The position numbers were made by a program, and so were the translations under genes. From Candidatus Zhuqueibacterota bacterium (GTDB lineage Bacteria > Zhuqueibacterota > Zhuqueibacteria > Zhuqueibacterales > Geothermadaptataceae), in NCBI GenBank assembly GCA_030950365.1, contig JAUZRQ010000038.1, positions 1-64,000 on the forward strand: DNA of 64,000 nucleotides, read 5' to 3'. A model generated the notes under the pieces. That model was not told where the DNA came from, did not search any database, and was given only the letters and a program-made list of their open reading frames with translations. Shown one piece after another: positions 56,613 through 64,000 of this stretch; within the stretch, counting starts at the first letter, position 1, and each line of letters begins with the position of its first letter.

Positions 56613-56661
56613 ATTCCGGCATTTCATCGGCTCCCTTCTGGTCGCCGCTGAAAGCCGGAAT
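56613..56661. repeat. Small inverted-repeat element (ATTCCGGC ends)
   Basis: ATTCCGGC at 56613-56620 and GCCGGAAT at 56654-56661 are perfect 8-bp inverted repeats 33 nt apart, followed by GACC. The form is of a small dispersed palindromic element similar in style to those near 3 kb but with different ends. Confidence 0.5.
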
Positions 56662-56876
56662 GACCAATAGCGGCACAGGCTGAACAGTTACGAATTTTTT
56701 AAGGATAAAGCGTTTCAATACCGCCGAGAGCGCAGCGAAATGTCTACGGTAAGATGGGGATGAATCCCTATAATGACCTTTTGCGTTTGATACGAGGTCT
56801 CAACTGTGCCGTTTTTTCGACTCAACTGCAGTGATGGACACAATATGACCCGGAAAATAAAATAAGAGTAATTGGT

Positions 56877-58412
56877 ATGACAGAAGAACAGCAGACACCG
56901 TTTCCGCAAACCGAGGAAGAACTGAACAGCGTGATGCAGGCACGGCGCGAAAAGCTGCGCCGGCTGCAGGATATGGGCGTCAATCCTTATCCGCACGTGT
57001 TTCATCGCACCCACAAAGCGGCCGAGATCAAATCCAACTTTGACATCTTCGAGAACAAAGAAGTGGCCATTGCCGGCCGGCTGATGGCCATCCGCCGCAT
57101 GGGCAAGGCCTCGTTCGCGCATGTGGAAGACAGCTCCGGCCGCATTCAAATCTATGTCCGCCTGGATGAAGTGGGCGAGCAAAGCTATGAAATCTTTAAG
57201 CTTTCGGATATCGGCGATATCATCGGTTTGGTGGGTAGGGTGGTCAAAACGCGTACAGGCGAAATCACCGTTCAGGTGATGCAATACACCCTGCTGGCCA
57301 AAACCCTACGGCCGATCCCGGTGGTGAAGGAAAAAATCGAAGGCGATAAGCGCATTGTGTACGATGCGTTTTCCGATAAAGAGATGCGCTACCGACAGCG
57401 TTATCTCGATCTGATCGTCAATCCGCATGTGCGCGACGTATTTGTCAAACGCACCAGAATCATCAGCAGTATGCGAGAATTTCTGAACCAGCGCGGTTTT
57501 CTCGAGGTGGAGACGCCCATTCTGCAGCCGCTGTACGGCGGCGCCACGGCGCGTCCGTTCACCACGCATCACAATACCCTCGACATGACCCTGTATCTGC
57601 GCATCGCCAACGAGCTGTATCTGAAGCGGCTCATCGTCGGTGGTTTCGATGCCGTGTACGAGTTCGCCAAGGATTTCCGCAACGAGGGCATGGACCGGTT
57701 CCACAATCCCGAGTTTACCATGATGGAGCTGTACGTGGCCTATGAAGATTACTATTACATGATGGACCTGGTTGAGCAAATGTTTTGCAAGATCGCCGAG
57801 GATCTGTACGGCGGATATGAGATCATCTATCAGGGGCAGAAAATCGATCTCACGCCGCCTTGGCCGCGTGTGCCGCTGTTCGAGGCGATCGAAAAAGAAA
57901 CCGGCTTCGATCTGTTCGGCAAGAACCTGGACGAGCTGCGCGCCATCGCCGGCAAACTGCATATCGAGTGGGATGAATCGTGGGGCGAGGGCAAGCTCAT
58001 CGATGAAATTTTCAGCGAAAAAGTGGAACCGACCTTAATCCAGCCTACGTTTATCATCGATTATCCGATTTCGCTATCGCCGCTGGCCAAAAAGCACCGT
58101 GATAAGCCAGGACTGGTGGAGCGGTTTGAGCCGTTCATCGCCGGCCGTGAGATGGGCAATGCCTTCACCGAGCTCAACGATCCCATCGACCAGCGGCAGC
58201 GGTTCCTGGCGCAACTGGAGCTGCGCGCCCGCGGCGATGACGAGGCCCAGCCGCTGGATGAGGATTTCCTACGCGCGCTGGAATACGGCATGCCGCCAAC
58301 CACCGGCCTCGGCGTCGGCATCGACCGGCTGGTGATGTTGTTCACTGATCAGCCATCGATCCGCGACGTGATCTTTTTCCCGCAGATGCGGCCGGAACAA
58401 TACAAACTGTGA
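56877..58412 (+). CDS. lysS: Lysyl-tRNA synthetase, class II
   Basis: Charges tRNA-Lys. 511 residues, slightly longer than E. coli LysS. An OB-fold anticodon-binding domain (about 60-160) includes [20 protein letters not shown]. The class II catalytic core follows (about 185-505), with [10 protein letters not shown] (motif 1), [19 protein letters not shown] (motif 2) and [12 protein letters not shown] (motif 3). The N-terminal acidic leader ([16 protein letters not shown]) is unremarkable. A small gene follows 42 bp downstream in the same direction, then the Lol genes. Confidence 0.96.
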   Translation: MTEEQQTPFPQTEEELNSVMQARREKLRRLQDMGVNPYPHVFHRTHKAAEIKSNFDIFENKEVAIAGRLMAIRRMGKASFAHVEDSSGRIQIYVRLDEVGEQSYEIFKLSDIGDIIGLVGRVVKTRTGEITVQVMQYTLLAKTLRPIPVVKEKIEGDKRIVYDAFSDKEMRYRQRYLDLIVNPHVRDVFVKRTRIISSMREFLNQRGFLEVETPILQPLYGGATARPFTTHHNTLDMTLYLRIANELYLKRLIVGGFDAVYEFAKDFRNEGMDRFHNPEFTMMELYVAYEDYYYMMDLVEQMFCKIAEDLYGGYEIIYQGQKIDLTPPWPRVPLFEAIEKETGFDLFGKNLDELRAIAGKLHIEWDESWGEGKLIDEIFSEKVEPTLIQPTFIIDYPISLSPLAKKHRDKPGLVERFEPFIAGREMGNAFTELNDPIDQRQRFLAQLELRARGDDEAQPLDEDFLRALEYGMPPTTGLGVGIDRLVMLFTDQPSIRDVIFFPQMRPEQYKL

Positions 58413-58454
58413 ACCATTGCCTGAAACCGATATAGCAAAGAAAGGAGGAACGCC

Positions 58455-58625
58455 ATGAATCAGAGAACCGTTCGTCTGCTGAACGACTACGCCCGGCTGG
58501 TCAACAAGAAGCCGCGCGAGATCCGCAAGTGGTGGAATTCACTGAGCTGGAAGGATCGCTCCCGCGAACGCGAGCGTATTTTAAAAGAGCTGGAAGGTGA
58601 AATAAGCCAAGAAAGTGAATCCTGA
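58455..58625 (+). CDS. Small basic/charged protein of unknown function (56 aa)
   Basis: AAAGGAGGAACGCC directly precedes the ATG, an excellent ribosome binding site. The protein starts [19 protein letters not shown] and continues with [20 protein letters not shown], ending in an acidic tail. It appears alpha-helical, with a central WW and dense Arg/Lys/Glu. There is no signal peptide or membrane helix. It lies between lysS and the Lol permease, close enough to lysS (42 bp) to share a transcript. I do not recognise a family. The strong start signal and coding-like composition make it likely real. Confidence 0.65.
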   Translation: MNQRTVRLLNDYARLVNKKPREIRKWWNSLSWKDRSRERERILKELEGEISQESES

Positions 58626-58775
58626 TAGACATGGCCGAGCCGCTTTCAGTATCGTGGATTTGAAGCGGCCGGCACCACGCCGACATGCATTGGAATGGAC
58701 GGATAACCGGTCCTGCATCAAACCTCAAACGACAGGACGTACCCCTTCACGCAATCGCAGAATCACGAGAGTCTC

Positions 58776-60026
58776 ATGGGATATGAATGGTTCATCGCCC
58801 GGCGCTATTTGCGTTCAAAGCGCAAAACCGGGTTCATCAGTCTGATCAGCTACATCTCCACTCTGGGCGTCATGATCGGCGTGGCTGCGCTGATCATCAC
58901 CCTATCAGTGGCCAATGGCTTCGAAGAAGAGGTGCGTTCGCGCATCATCGGTTTCGATGCTCACATCAAGGTGCGCACCTTCCATGATCGTGGTATGGAT
59001 GTGACCAAGGCAGAGGAAATCATCGCCATGGTGGATTCGTTGCCGCACGTGATCGGCGCAGCGCCATACATTTTCGATAAGGCGATGATTGTGTCCAAAG
59101 ATCGCAAAGAAGGGGTGATTATCAAGGCCATCGACCCGGAGCGGGAACCGGAAGTGACCGACCTGATCAACAACATCATTTACGGTAGCCTGAATCTGGA
59201 TTTGATTCAGCCAGAGGACGGCGGCCGGGCCTATCCGGGGATCGTGCTGGGCCGGTGGCTGGCCGAGCGGCTCATGGCCAATGTCGGTGATCGCATCTGG
59301 ATTCTTTCAGCCGCCGGCATCAATATCGGGCCACTGGCCGGGGCACCGCGATTCCGTCCGTTTCGGGTGGCCGGATATTTTGAAACCGGCCTGTACGAAT
59401 ACGACGATAGCTACGCGTTTATTTCCATCAAAGAGGGTCAGAAATTGCTGGAAACGCCGGGCAAGATCACCGGCGTGCAGATCAAGCTGGATGACATGGA
59501 CCGCGCCAATGATGTGGCGGAATGGATCAACAACCGGCTGGGATATCCGTACACGTCCATCACCTGGTTCGCCATGAATAAAAACTTGTTTGCCTGGATG
59601 CAAATCGAAAAGTGGGCGGCGTTCATCATCCTGAGTCTGATCATCACCGTGGCCGCGTTCAACATTGTGAGCACGCTCATCATGGTGGTGATGGAAAAGC
59701 GCAAGGACATCGGCATCCTTAAGAGCATGGGCGCTTATGCCACCGGCATCCTCAAAGTGTTTGTGTACGAGGGGCTGTTTGCTGGTATCATTGGCACGGT
59801 GCTTGGCTGGATTCTAGGCTATGGCTTTTGCTGGGCGCAACTAAAATACCAATTTTTTTCGCTGCCCGGCGAGGTGTATATCATCAATTCGCTGCCCATC
59901 AAAATGCAATGGATCGATTTTGTTTTCATTTCGGCAGCAGCGATCTTTTTGAGTTTTGTTGCCACGCTTTATCCTGCCTACAAGGCCGCAAAGCTCGATC
60001 CCATCGAGGCCATTCGATACGAATGA
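58776..60026 (+). CDS. lolC: LolC/LolE-family lipoprotein-releasing permease
   Basis: Inner-membrane subunit of the complex that releases lipoproteins to the periplasmic chaperone. 416 residues with the family topology: a first membrane helix (about 22-45), a large periplasmic domain (about 46-285) and three C-terminal helices (about 288-310, 330-355, 375-400). The start YEWFIARRYLRSKRK and the end AAKLDPIEAIRYE are diagnostic. Only one permease gene is present, so a homodimer is likely; it could be named lolE equally well. The ATPase subunit gene follows after 88 bp. Confidence 0.9.
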   Translation: MGYEWFIARRYLRSKRKTGFISLISYISTLGVMIGVAALIITLSVANGFEEEVRSRIIGFDAHIKVRTFHDRGMDVTKAEEIIAMVDSLPHVIGAAPYIFDKAMIVSKDRKEGVIIKAIDPEREPEVTDLINNIIYGSLNLDLIQPEDGGRAYPGIVLGRWLAERLMANVGDRIWILSAAGINIGPLAGAPRFRPFRVAGYFETGLYEYDDSYAFISIKEGQKLLETPGKITGVQIKLDDMDRANDVAEWINNRLGYPYTSITWFAMNKNLFAWMQIEKWAAFIILSLIITVAAFNIVSTLIMVVMEKRKDIGILKSMGAYATGILKVFVYEGLFAGIIGTVLGWILGYGFCWAQLKYQFFSLPGEVYIINSLPIKMQWIDFVFISAAAIFLSFVATLYPAYKAAKLDPIEAIRYE

Positions 60027-60114
60027 GTCGGTGCATGGGCATGACAACCGATGCTGGATAAATCGCCAATTTTTGCAAATGGACTGATCGAGAACACGCA
60101 TAAACATAATTCAA

Positions 60115-60810
60115 ATGCAACCGATACTCATTACGACAAGTTTGTCAAAGACGTATCCTTTGCCTAACAAGGGACATCTAGACGTCCTGAAGGATATTGA
60201 TCTGATCATTCGCCGCGGCGAAATCGTGGCGATAGTCGGGCCCTCTGGTGTGGGCAAAAGTACGCTGCTGCACATCATCGGTGCGTTGGATCGGCCGACG
60301 AAAGGCAGCGTGGAAATCGATGGGGACCGGATCTTTGACTTTTCCGATCGCGAGCTTGCGGCCTATCGCAACCGGGCCATTGGATTTGTGTTTCAGTTCC
60401 ATCATCTGCTGCCGGAATTCAGCGCGCTGGAAAATGTGATGATGCCAGCGCTGATCCACGGTGCGGCCATGCGAGAGGCCCGGCAGCGCGCGATGCATCT
60501 TTTGCGCATGGTGGGTGTAGAACAGAGAGAGGCCCATCGTCCCTCGGAATTGTCGGGTGGTGAGCAGCAGCGCGTGGCGGTGGCGCGCGCGCTGATGAAC
60601 GATCCGAAGTTGATTCTGGCGGACGAACCGTCCGGGAACCTGGATCGGAAATCCGCCCAGGATTTACATCAATTGCTGTTCGAACTGTCCCGTAACGAGG
60701 GGAGAACCATCATTGTGGTTACGCATAATCTGGAACTGGCTCGCCAGGCGGATCGCATCGTGACCTTGCGAGATGGTCGGATTGTCGAGGAAACCGAAAA
60801 TGAACCCTAA
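60115..60810 (+). CDS. lolD: LolD-type ABC transporter ATP-binding protein
   Basis: 231-residue ATPase partner of the permease encoded just upstream. Walker A is GPSGVGKST (about 43-51), the Q-loop lies in [20 protein letters not shown], the signature is LSGGEQQR, Walker [13 protein letters not shown] and the H-loop [25 protein letters not shown] is typical of the LolD/MacB group. The last 11 bp overlap the start of mcsA, so the two may be translationally linked. Confidence 0.93.
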   Translation: MQPILITTSLSKTYPLPNKGHLDVLKDIDLIIRRGEIVAIVGPSGVGKSTLLHIIGALDRPTKGSVEIDGDRIFDFSDRELAAYRNRAIGFVFQFHHLLPEFSALENVMMPALIHGAAMREARQRAMHLLRMVGVEQREAHRPSELSGGEQQRVAVARALMNDPKLILADEPSGNLDRKSAQDLHQLLFELSRNEGRTIIVVTHNLELARQADRIVTLRDGRIVEETENEP

Positions 60811-61342
60811 GTCGATATGTCAAATTTGCCAGAAGGCCCCGGTAACGGTGAGCATCACCCAGGTGTTCAATGGCAAAAAACAGCAATGGAACCTGTGCGC
60901 GACCTGCGCCGAAGAAAAGGGCGGTCTGCATTCGCTTGCGAATCTACCGGAATTCTTCGAAAAGGTGGTTGCGAATATTCTTGGCGGAAAGGAAGAGGCG
61001 ATGGACAGCGAGATGGATACCCTGCAGTGCCCGACTTGCCATATCACCTTTACCGATTTTGAAAAAATTGGTCTTTTGGGTTGTCCCGATTGTTATGAAA
61101 CCTTCCGTGATGAATTAAGCGTGCTTCTGCGGCGCATCCATGGAAGCAACAAACACATCGGCAGTCGTCCGCGTCCTCAGCGGGTTTTCCGCAATATCCC
61201 CGATATTGACGCCCTGAAACGGGAACTGAAAATCGCCATCGAACAAGAAAATTATGAAAGGGCTGCAGAATATCGGGATTTGATACGAAATTTAGAAAGA
61301 GAAAACTTGCGGAACGATGAAGAGGAAGAACGGACATCATGA
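60800..61342 (+). CDS. mcsA: McsA-like zinc-finger/UVR activator of protein arginine kinase
   Basis: 180 residues. Four CxxC pairs (CQIC, CATC, CPTC, CPDC) would bind two zinc ions. The C-terminal UVR motif (LKRELKIAIEQENYERAAEY) is typical of McsA. In Firmicutes McsA activates the arginine kinase McsB and helps select proteins for ClpCP. The ATG at 60800 has GAGGA about 8 nt upstream and is preferred to the longer reading from 60773. mcsB follows with a 4-bp overlap. Confidence 0.9.
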   Translation: MNPKSICQICQKAPVTVSITQVFNGKKQQWNLCATCAEEKGGLHSLANLPEFFEKVVANILGGKEEAMDSEMDTLQCPTCHITFTDFEKIGLLGCPDCYETFRDELSVLLRRIHGSNKHIGSRPRPQRVFRNIPDIDALKRELKIAIEQENYERAAEYRDLIRNLERENLRNDEEEERTS

Positions 61343-62439
61343 AAGTCGTACGGAAGACGGCCCGAGTTCGGTCGGAGAAACGACGAGGGGTAGAAATTAT
61401 TGATCAGTTGATACAGACGTTGCCTTCCTGGGCTAAGGGCCGCGGTGAGCAGGGCGATATCCTGCTGTCTACGCGTATCCGGCTTGCCCGCAACCTCTAC
61501 GGCATTCCTTTTCCATCCACCGCCAGCGATGAGGAACTGCAGGCGGTAGTGGAAGCGGTCGAAAAAGCCTGCCAGCAATCGCGCGTGTTCGACGGCGCGG
61601 TTTATCTGTATCTGCAGCAGACCGACGACATCAGCCGCAAAGTGCTCGTCGAACGCCGCCTCATCAGTCCCATTTTCGCCGAAGCCAAACATCCCGGCAT
61701 GGTGGTCATCGATACGGCCGAAAACATCAGCATCATGGTCAACGAGGAAGATCACTTGCGGATTCAGAGCATCCAGCCGGGGCTGGGCTTGAAAGAAGCG
61801 TGGCGGGTGATCTCCCGCGTGGATGATGAGCTGAGCGAGTATTTGAGCTATGCCTTCAGCGAGCAGTTCGGCTATTTGACCGCTTGCCCCACCAACACGG
61901 GTACGGGCATGCGCGCATCGATTTTGATCCATCTGCCGGCGCTTTCCATTCTGGATGAGGTGGAGCGGATTATCCGCGAACTGGCGCCTAGCGAAATCGC
62001 CGTGCGCGGTTTTTACGGCGAGGGCACCGAGGTCATCGGCAACATCTTTCAGATTTCCAATCAGCTCACCCTGGGCCGTACCGAAACCGCCATTATCGAT
62101 CGATTGGAGATCGTGGCCAATAAATTTATCGAAATGGAACAAGAAGCACGGGAAAGGCTGTTAAACCAACAGAGAGTCGATCTGGAGGATCGGATTTTCC
62201 GGGCGCTCGGCATCCTGAGCCATGCGCGGATCATGAGCTCGCTGGAACTGATGAATCATCTGTCCATGGTTCGGCTGGGCGTCGATTTGGGCTTCATCGA
62301 CGGGCTGACCCCGGTACTGCTGAACGAGCTGATGATTTTCACGCAGCCGGCGCATATGCAAAAGCTGGACCAAAGCCTTGAGGATTCGCATCAGCGAGAT
62401 GTGGCGCGTGCGGAAATGATCCGCAAAAAAATCCATTGA
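61339..62439 (+). CDS. mcsB: Protein arginine kinase McsB
   Basis: Phosphorylates arginine residues of proteins, marking them for degradation by ClpCP. 366 residues. The phosphagen-kinase-like catalytic domain (about 25-265) shows LSTRIRLARNLYGIPF, IMVNEEDHLRIQSI, TACPTNTGTGMRASI and RGFYGEGTEVIGNIFQISN, the nucleotide- and substrate-binding segments. The C-terminal domain includes the pArg-binding region. The start overlaps the mcsA stop (ATGA). clpC follows after 104 bp. Confidence 0.95.
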   Translation: MKVVRKTARVRSEKRRGVEIIDQLIQTLPSWAKGRGEQGDILLSTRIRLARNLYGIPFPSTASDEELQAVVEAVEKACQQSRVFDGAVYLYLQQTDDISRKVLVERRLISPIFAEAKHPGMVVIDTAENISIMVNEEDHLRIQSIQPGLGLKEAWRVISRVDDELSEYLSYAFSEQFGYLTACPTNTGTGMRASILIHLPALSILDEVERIIRELAPSEIAVRGFYGEGTEVIGNIFQISNQLTLGRTETAIIDRLEIVANKFIEMEQEARERLLNQQRVDLEDRIFRALGILSHARIMSSLELMNHLSMVRLGVDLGFIDGLTPVLLNELMIFTQPAHMQKLDQSLEDSHQRDVARAEMIRKKIH

Positions 62440-62470
62440 TTCGAAAATGAAGCCTTTACTTTTAAGTAAT

Positions 62471-62499
62471 TTTGTTTTAAATTTTGTTTTAGATATATT
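62471..62499 (+). promoter_or_regulatory. Possible promoter of clpC
   Basis: TTTGTT (62471-62476), a 17-nt spacer and TATATT (62494-62499), in a very AT-rich gap 45 nt before the clpC start. The -35 box is weak. No CtsR-type direct heptad repeat or CIRCE inverted repeat was recognised. Confidence 0.35.
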
Positions 62500-62543
62500 G
62501 GGGTTTATGCCAGTTTGTACCAAAACTTTATGGAGCCATTCGT

Positions 62544-64000
62544 ATGAAAAATAATTTCTCCAGCCGGGTTCAAATGGTCATCCAATTTTCTCGGGAGGAG
62601 GCACTGCGACTCGGACACGACTACATCGGGACGGAGCATCTGCTGCTCGGGCTGATACGGGAAGGAGAAGGGATCGCTGTCGAAATTCTGCGGAATCTTG
62701 GCAATGATCTGGATGAGATCAAGCGCGCGGTGGAGGATACGGTAAAGACGACTGGCGAAACCATGACCATCGGCAACATTCCTTTCACCAAACGTGCCGA
62801 AAAGATTTTGAAGATGGCCTATGTGGAAGCAGAGAAATACAAGTCGGACATTATCGGCACGGAGCATTTGCTGCTCGCGCTGGTGAAAGAAAAAGATGGC
62901 GTGGCTGCTCAGGTATTGTTGAATTTCGATATCACCTATGAAGCCGTTCGTGAAGAGCTGGAAAATATATTGCGAGGAACCCCATCGACGAAAGAATCGG
63001 CGCAGCAGCGGTCGAAGACGCCGGCCCTGGATCATTTCGGTCGCGACCTCACCGAGCTGGCCCGAAAGGGTGAGCTGGATCCGGTGATCGGGCGCGATAA
63101 AGAGATCGAGCGGGTGGCGCAGATTTTGAGTCGTCGAAAAAAGAACAATCCGGTGCTCATCGGCGAGCCCGGCGTGGGCAAAACGGCGATTGCCGAAGGG
63201 CTGGCCCTACGCATCGTTGAACGCAAGGTGCCGCGGGTGCTGTTCAACAAACGCGTGGTTACACTGGACCTTGGCGCGATCGTGGCCGGCACCAAATACC
63301 GCGGCCAGTTCGAAGAGCGCATGAAGGCGATTATGAACGAGCTGTATCGCGCCAAAGATGTAATTTTGTTCATCGATGAGTTGCACACCATTGTGGGAGC
63401 CGGGGGCGCCAGCGGCTCGCTGGACGCTTCGAATATGTTCAAGCCGGCGCTGTCCCGCGGTGAGTTGCAGTGTATCGGCGCCACGACCCTGGACGAGTAT
63501 CGTCAGTACATCGAAAAAGATGGCGCGCTGGAGCGCCGATTCCAGAAGATCATGGTCGATCCGCCGTCTCCGGAGGAGGCGGTGCAAATCCTCTATGGTT
63601 TAAAAGATCGCTACGAAGCGCACCATCGCGTTCGCTATACCGATGAGGCCATCGAGGCGGCGGTGAAGCTCTCTGAGCGCTACATCACCGATCGTTACCT
63701 GCCCGACAAGGCCATTGATGTGTTGGATGAAGCCGGGGCACGAGTGCATCTGGCCAATATCGTAGTACCGAAAGAAATCACCGATCTGGAAGAAGAGATC
63801 AAGCGGGTTCGCAAAGAGAAGGATCAGGTGATCAAGAATCAGGAGTTTGAGCGTGCAGCCGTGTTGCGCGATCAAGAAAAGCGGCTGAACCGAAAACTGG
63901 AAGCAGCCAAGCGACGCTGGCGCGAACAGGAAGAGCAGATCGTAGCAACGGTGACGGAAGAAGACATTGCCGACGTCGTAGCCATGATGACCGGCATTCC
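62544..64000 (+). CDS. clpC: ATP-dependent Clp protease ATP-binding subunit ClpC (5' part)
   Basis: Unfoldase that feeds substrates to ClpP. About 485 residues are visible; the gene continues past the right edge. The double N-domain (about 1-145) has [20 protein letters not shown] and [20 protein letters not shown]. The first AAA domain carries Walker A GEPGVGKT, Walker [10 protein letters not shown] and the sensor region [20 protein letters not shown]. The middle domain with the UVR-like segment ([19 protein letters not shown]) follows, which defines ClpC rather than ClpA or ClpB. The start has GGAG 9 nt upstream. Downstream of mcsA-mcsB, with its own possible promoter. Confidence 0.95.
   Translation, partial: MKNNFSSRVQMVIQFSREEALRLGHDYIGTEHLLLGLIREGEGIAVEILRNLGNDLDEIKRAVEDTVKTTGETMTIGNIPFTKRAEKILKMAYVEAEKYKSDIIGTEHLLLALVKEKDGVAAQVLLNFDITYEAVREELENILRGTPSTKESAQQRSKTPALDHFGRDLTELARKGELDPVIGRDKEIERVAQILSRRKKNNPVLIGEPGVGKTAIAEGLALRIVERKVPRVLFNKRVVTLDLGAIVAGTKYRGQFEERMKAIMNELYRAKDVILFIDELHTIVGAGGASGSLDASNMFKPALSRGELQCIGATTLDEYRQYIEKDGALERRFQKIMVDPPSPEEAVQILYGLKDRYEAHHRVRYTDEAIEAAVKLSERYITDRYLPDKAIDVLDEAGARVHLANIVVPKEITDLEEEIKRVRKEKDQVIKNQEFERAAVLRDQEKRLNRKLEAAKRRWREQEEQIVATVTEEDIADVVAMMTGI

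Larger units (their letters stand above)
56280..56876. other. Intergenic gap with inverted repeats and promoter-like AT stretch
   Basis: TTGCTG (56442-56447), a 17-nt spacer and TTATAT (56465-56470), with TATATTATC overlapping, could be a promoter for lysS. Two inverted repeats follow and are listed separately. No gene seen. Confidence 0.45.

Overview
The window looks like a chromosomal segment of a diderm bacterium of the FCB superphylum, most like Calditrichota or candidate phylum KSB1. This is an inference from gene content, not a tested placement. Supporting signs are several secreted proteins ending in the type IX (Por) secretion C-terminal domain (Y-P-N-P-F-N-P, then a FlgD-like Ig fold, then G-V-Y-x-Y), a PorU-type C25 sortase next to a PorV-type barrel, TonB-dependent receptors with carboxypeptidase-regulatory N-terminal domains, and moderately GC-rich coding DNA with AT-rich gaps.

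Layout. 1-3.5 kb: a decayed IS66-type element, a secreted glycoside hydrolase with a discoidin-type domain and sorting domain, an attC-like hairpin and palindromic intergenic repeats. 3.5-9.8 kb: a persulfide dioxygenase-rhodanese fusion, an exported TPR protein, a repeat-rich gap and a TonB-dependent receptor, all on the minus strand. 9.8-19 kb: a plus-strand housekeeping run of tilS, hpt, ftsH, a TPR protein, folP and cdaA, then a histidine-kinase-like protein that has lost its catalytic residues.

19-38 kb: the surface and export region. It holds a subtilisin-like protease, a protein with a canonical sorting domain, two paralogous propeller-like secreted proteins, PorU, PorV, a lipoprotein overlapping porV by 4 bp, and a barrel protein with a coiled-coil tail. 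The protease and both propeller-like proteins lack the canonical sorting domain. Instead all three end in the same tandem module of about 170 residues, which I do not recognise as a named family. This is the best candidate in the window for something undescribed.

38-41 kb: a histidine phosphatase, an ACAD10/11-type acyl-CoA dehydrogenase and an APH-fold kinase, a set expected to process 4-hydroxyacyl-CoA. 41.7-53 kb, minus strand: an apparent operon of TonB receptor, large secreted protein and PorV-family barrel, then a separate FG-GAP propeller protein with 14 Asp-rich loops. 53.7-64 kb, plus strand: prfB with its programmed frameshift, alr, lysS, a 56-residue small gene, a LolC/E-type permease with LolD, then mcsA-mcsB-clpC; clpC runs off the end.

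Two themes stand out. One is an outer-membrane sorting system (sortase, two PorV-family proteins, a lipoprotein) with neighbouring candidate cargo of two C-terminal types. The other is protein and envelope quality control (FtsH, McsA/McsB/ClpC, Lol, CdaA). No tRNA, rRNA, CRISPR array or prophage was found. Intergenic regions carry several families of short hairpins.
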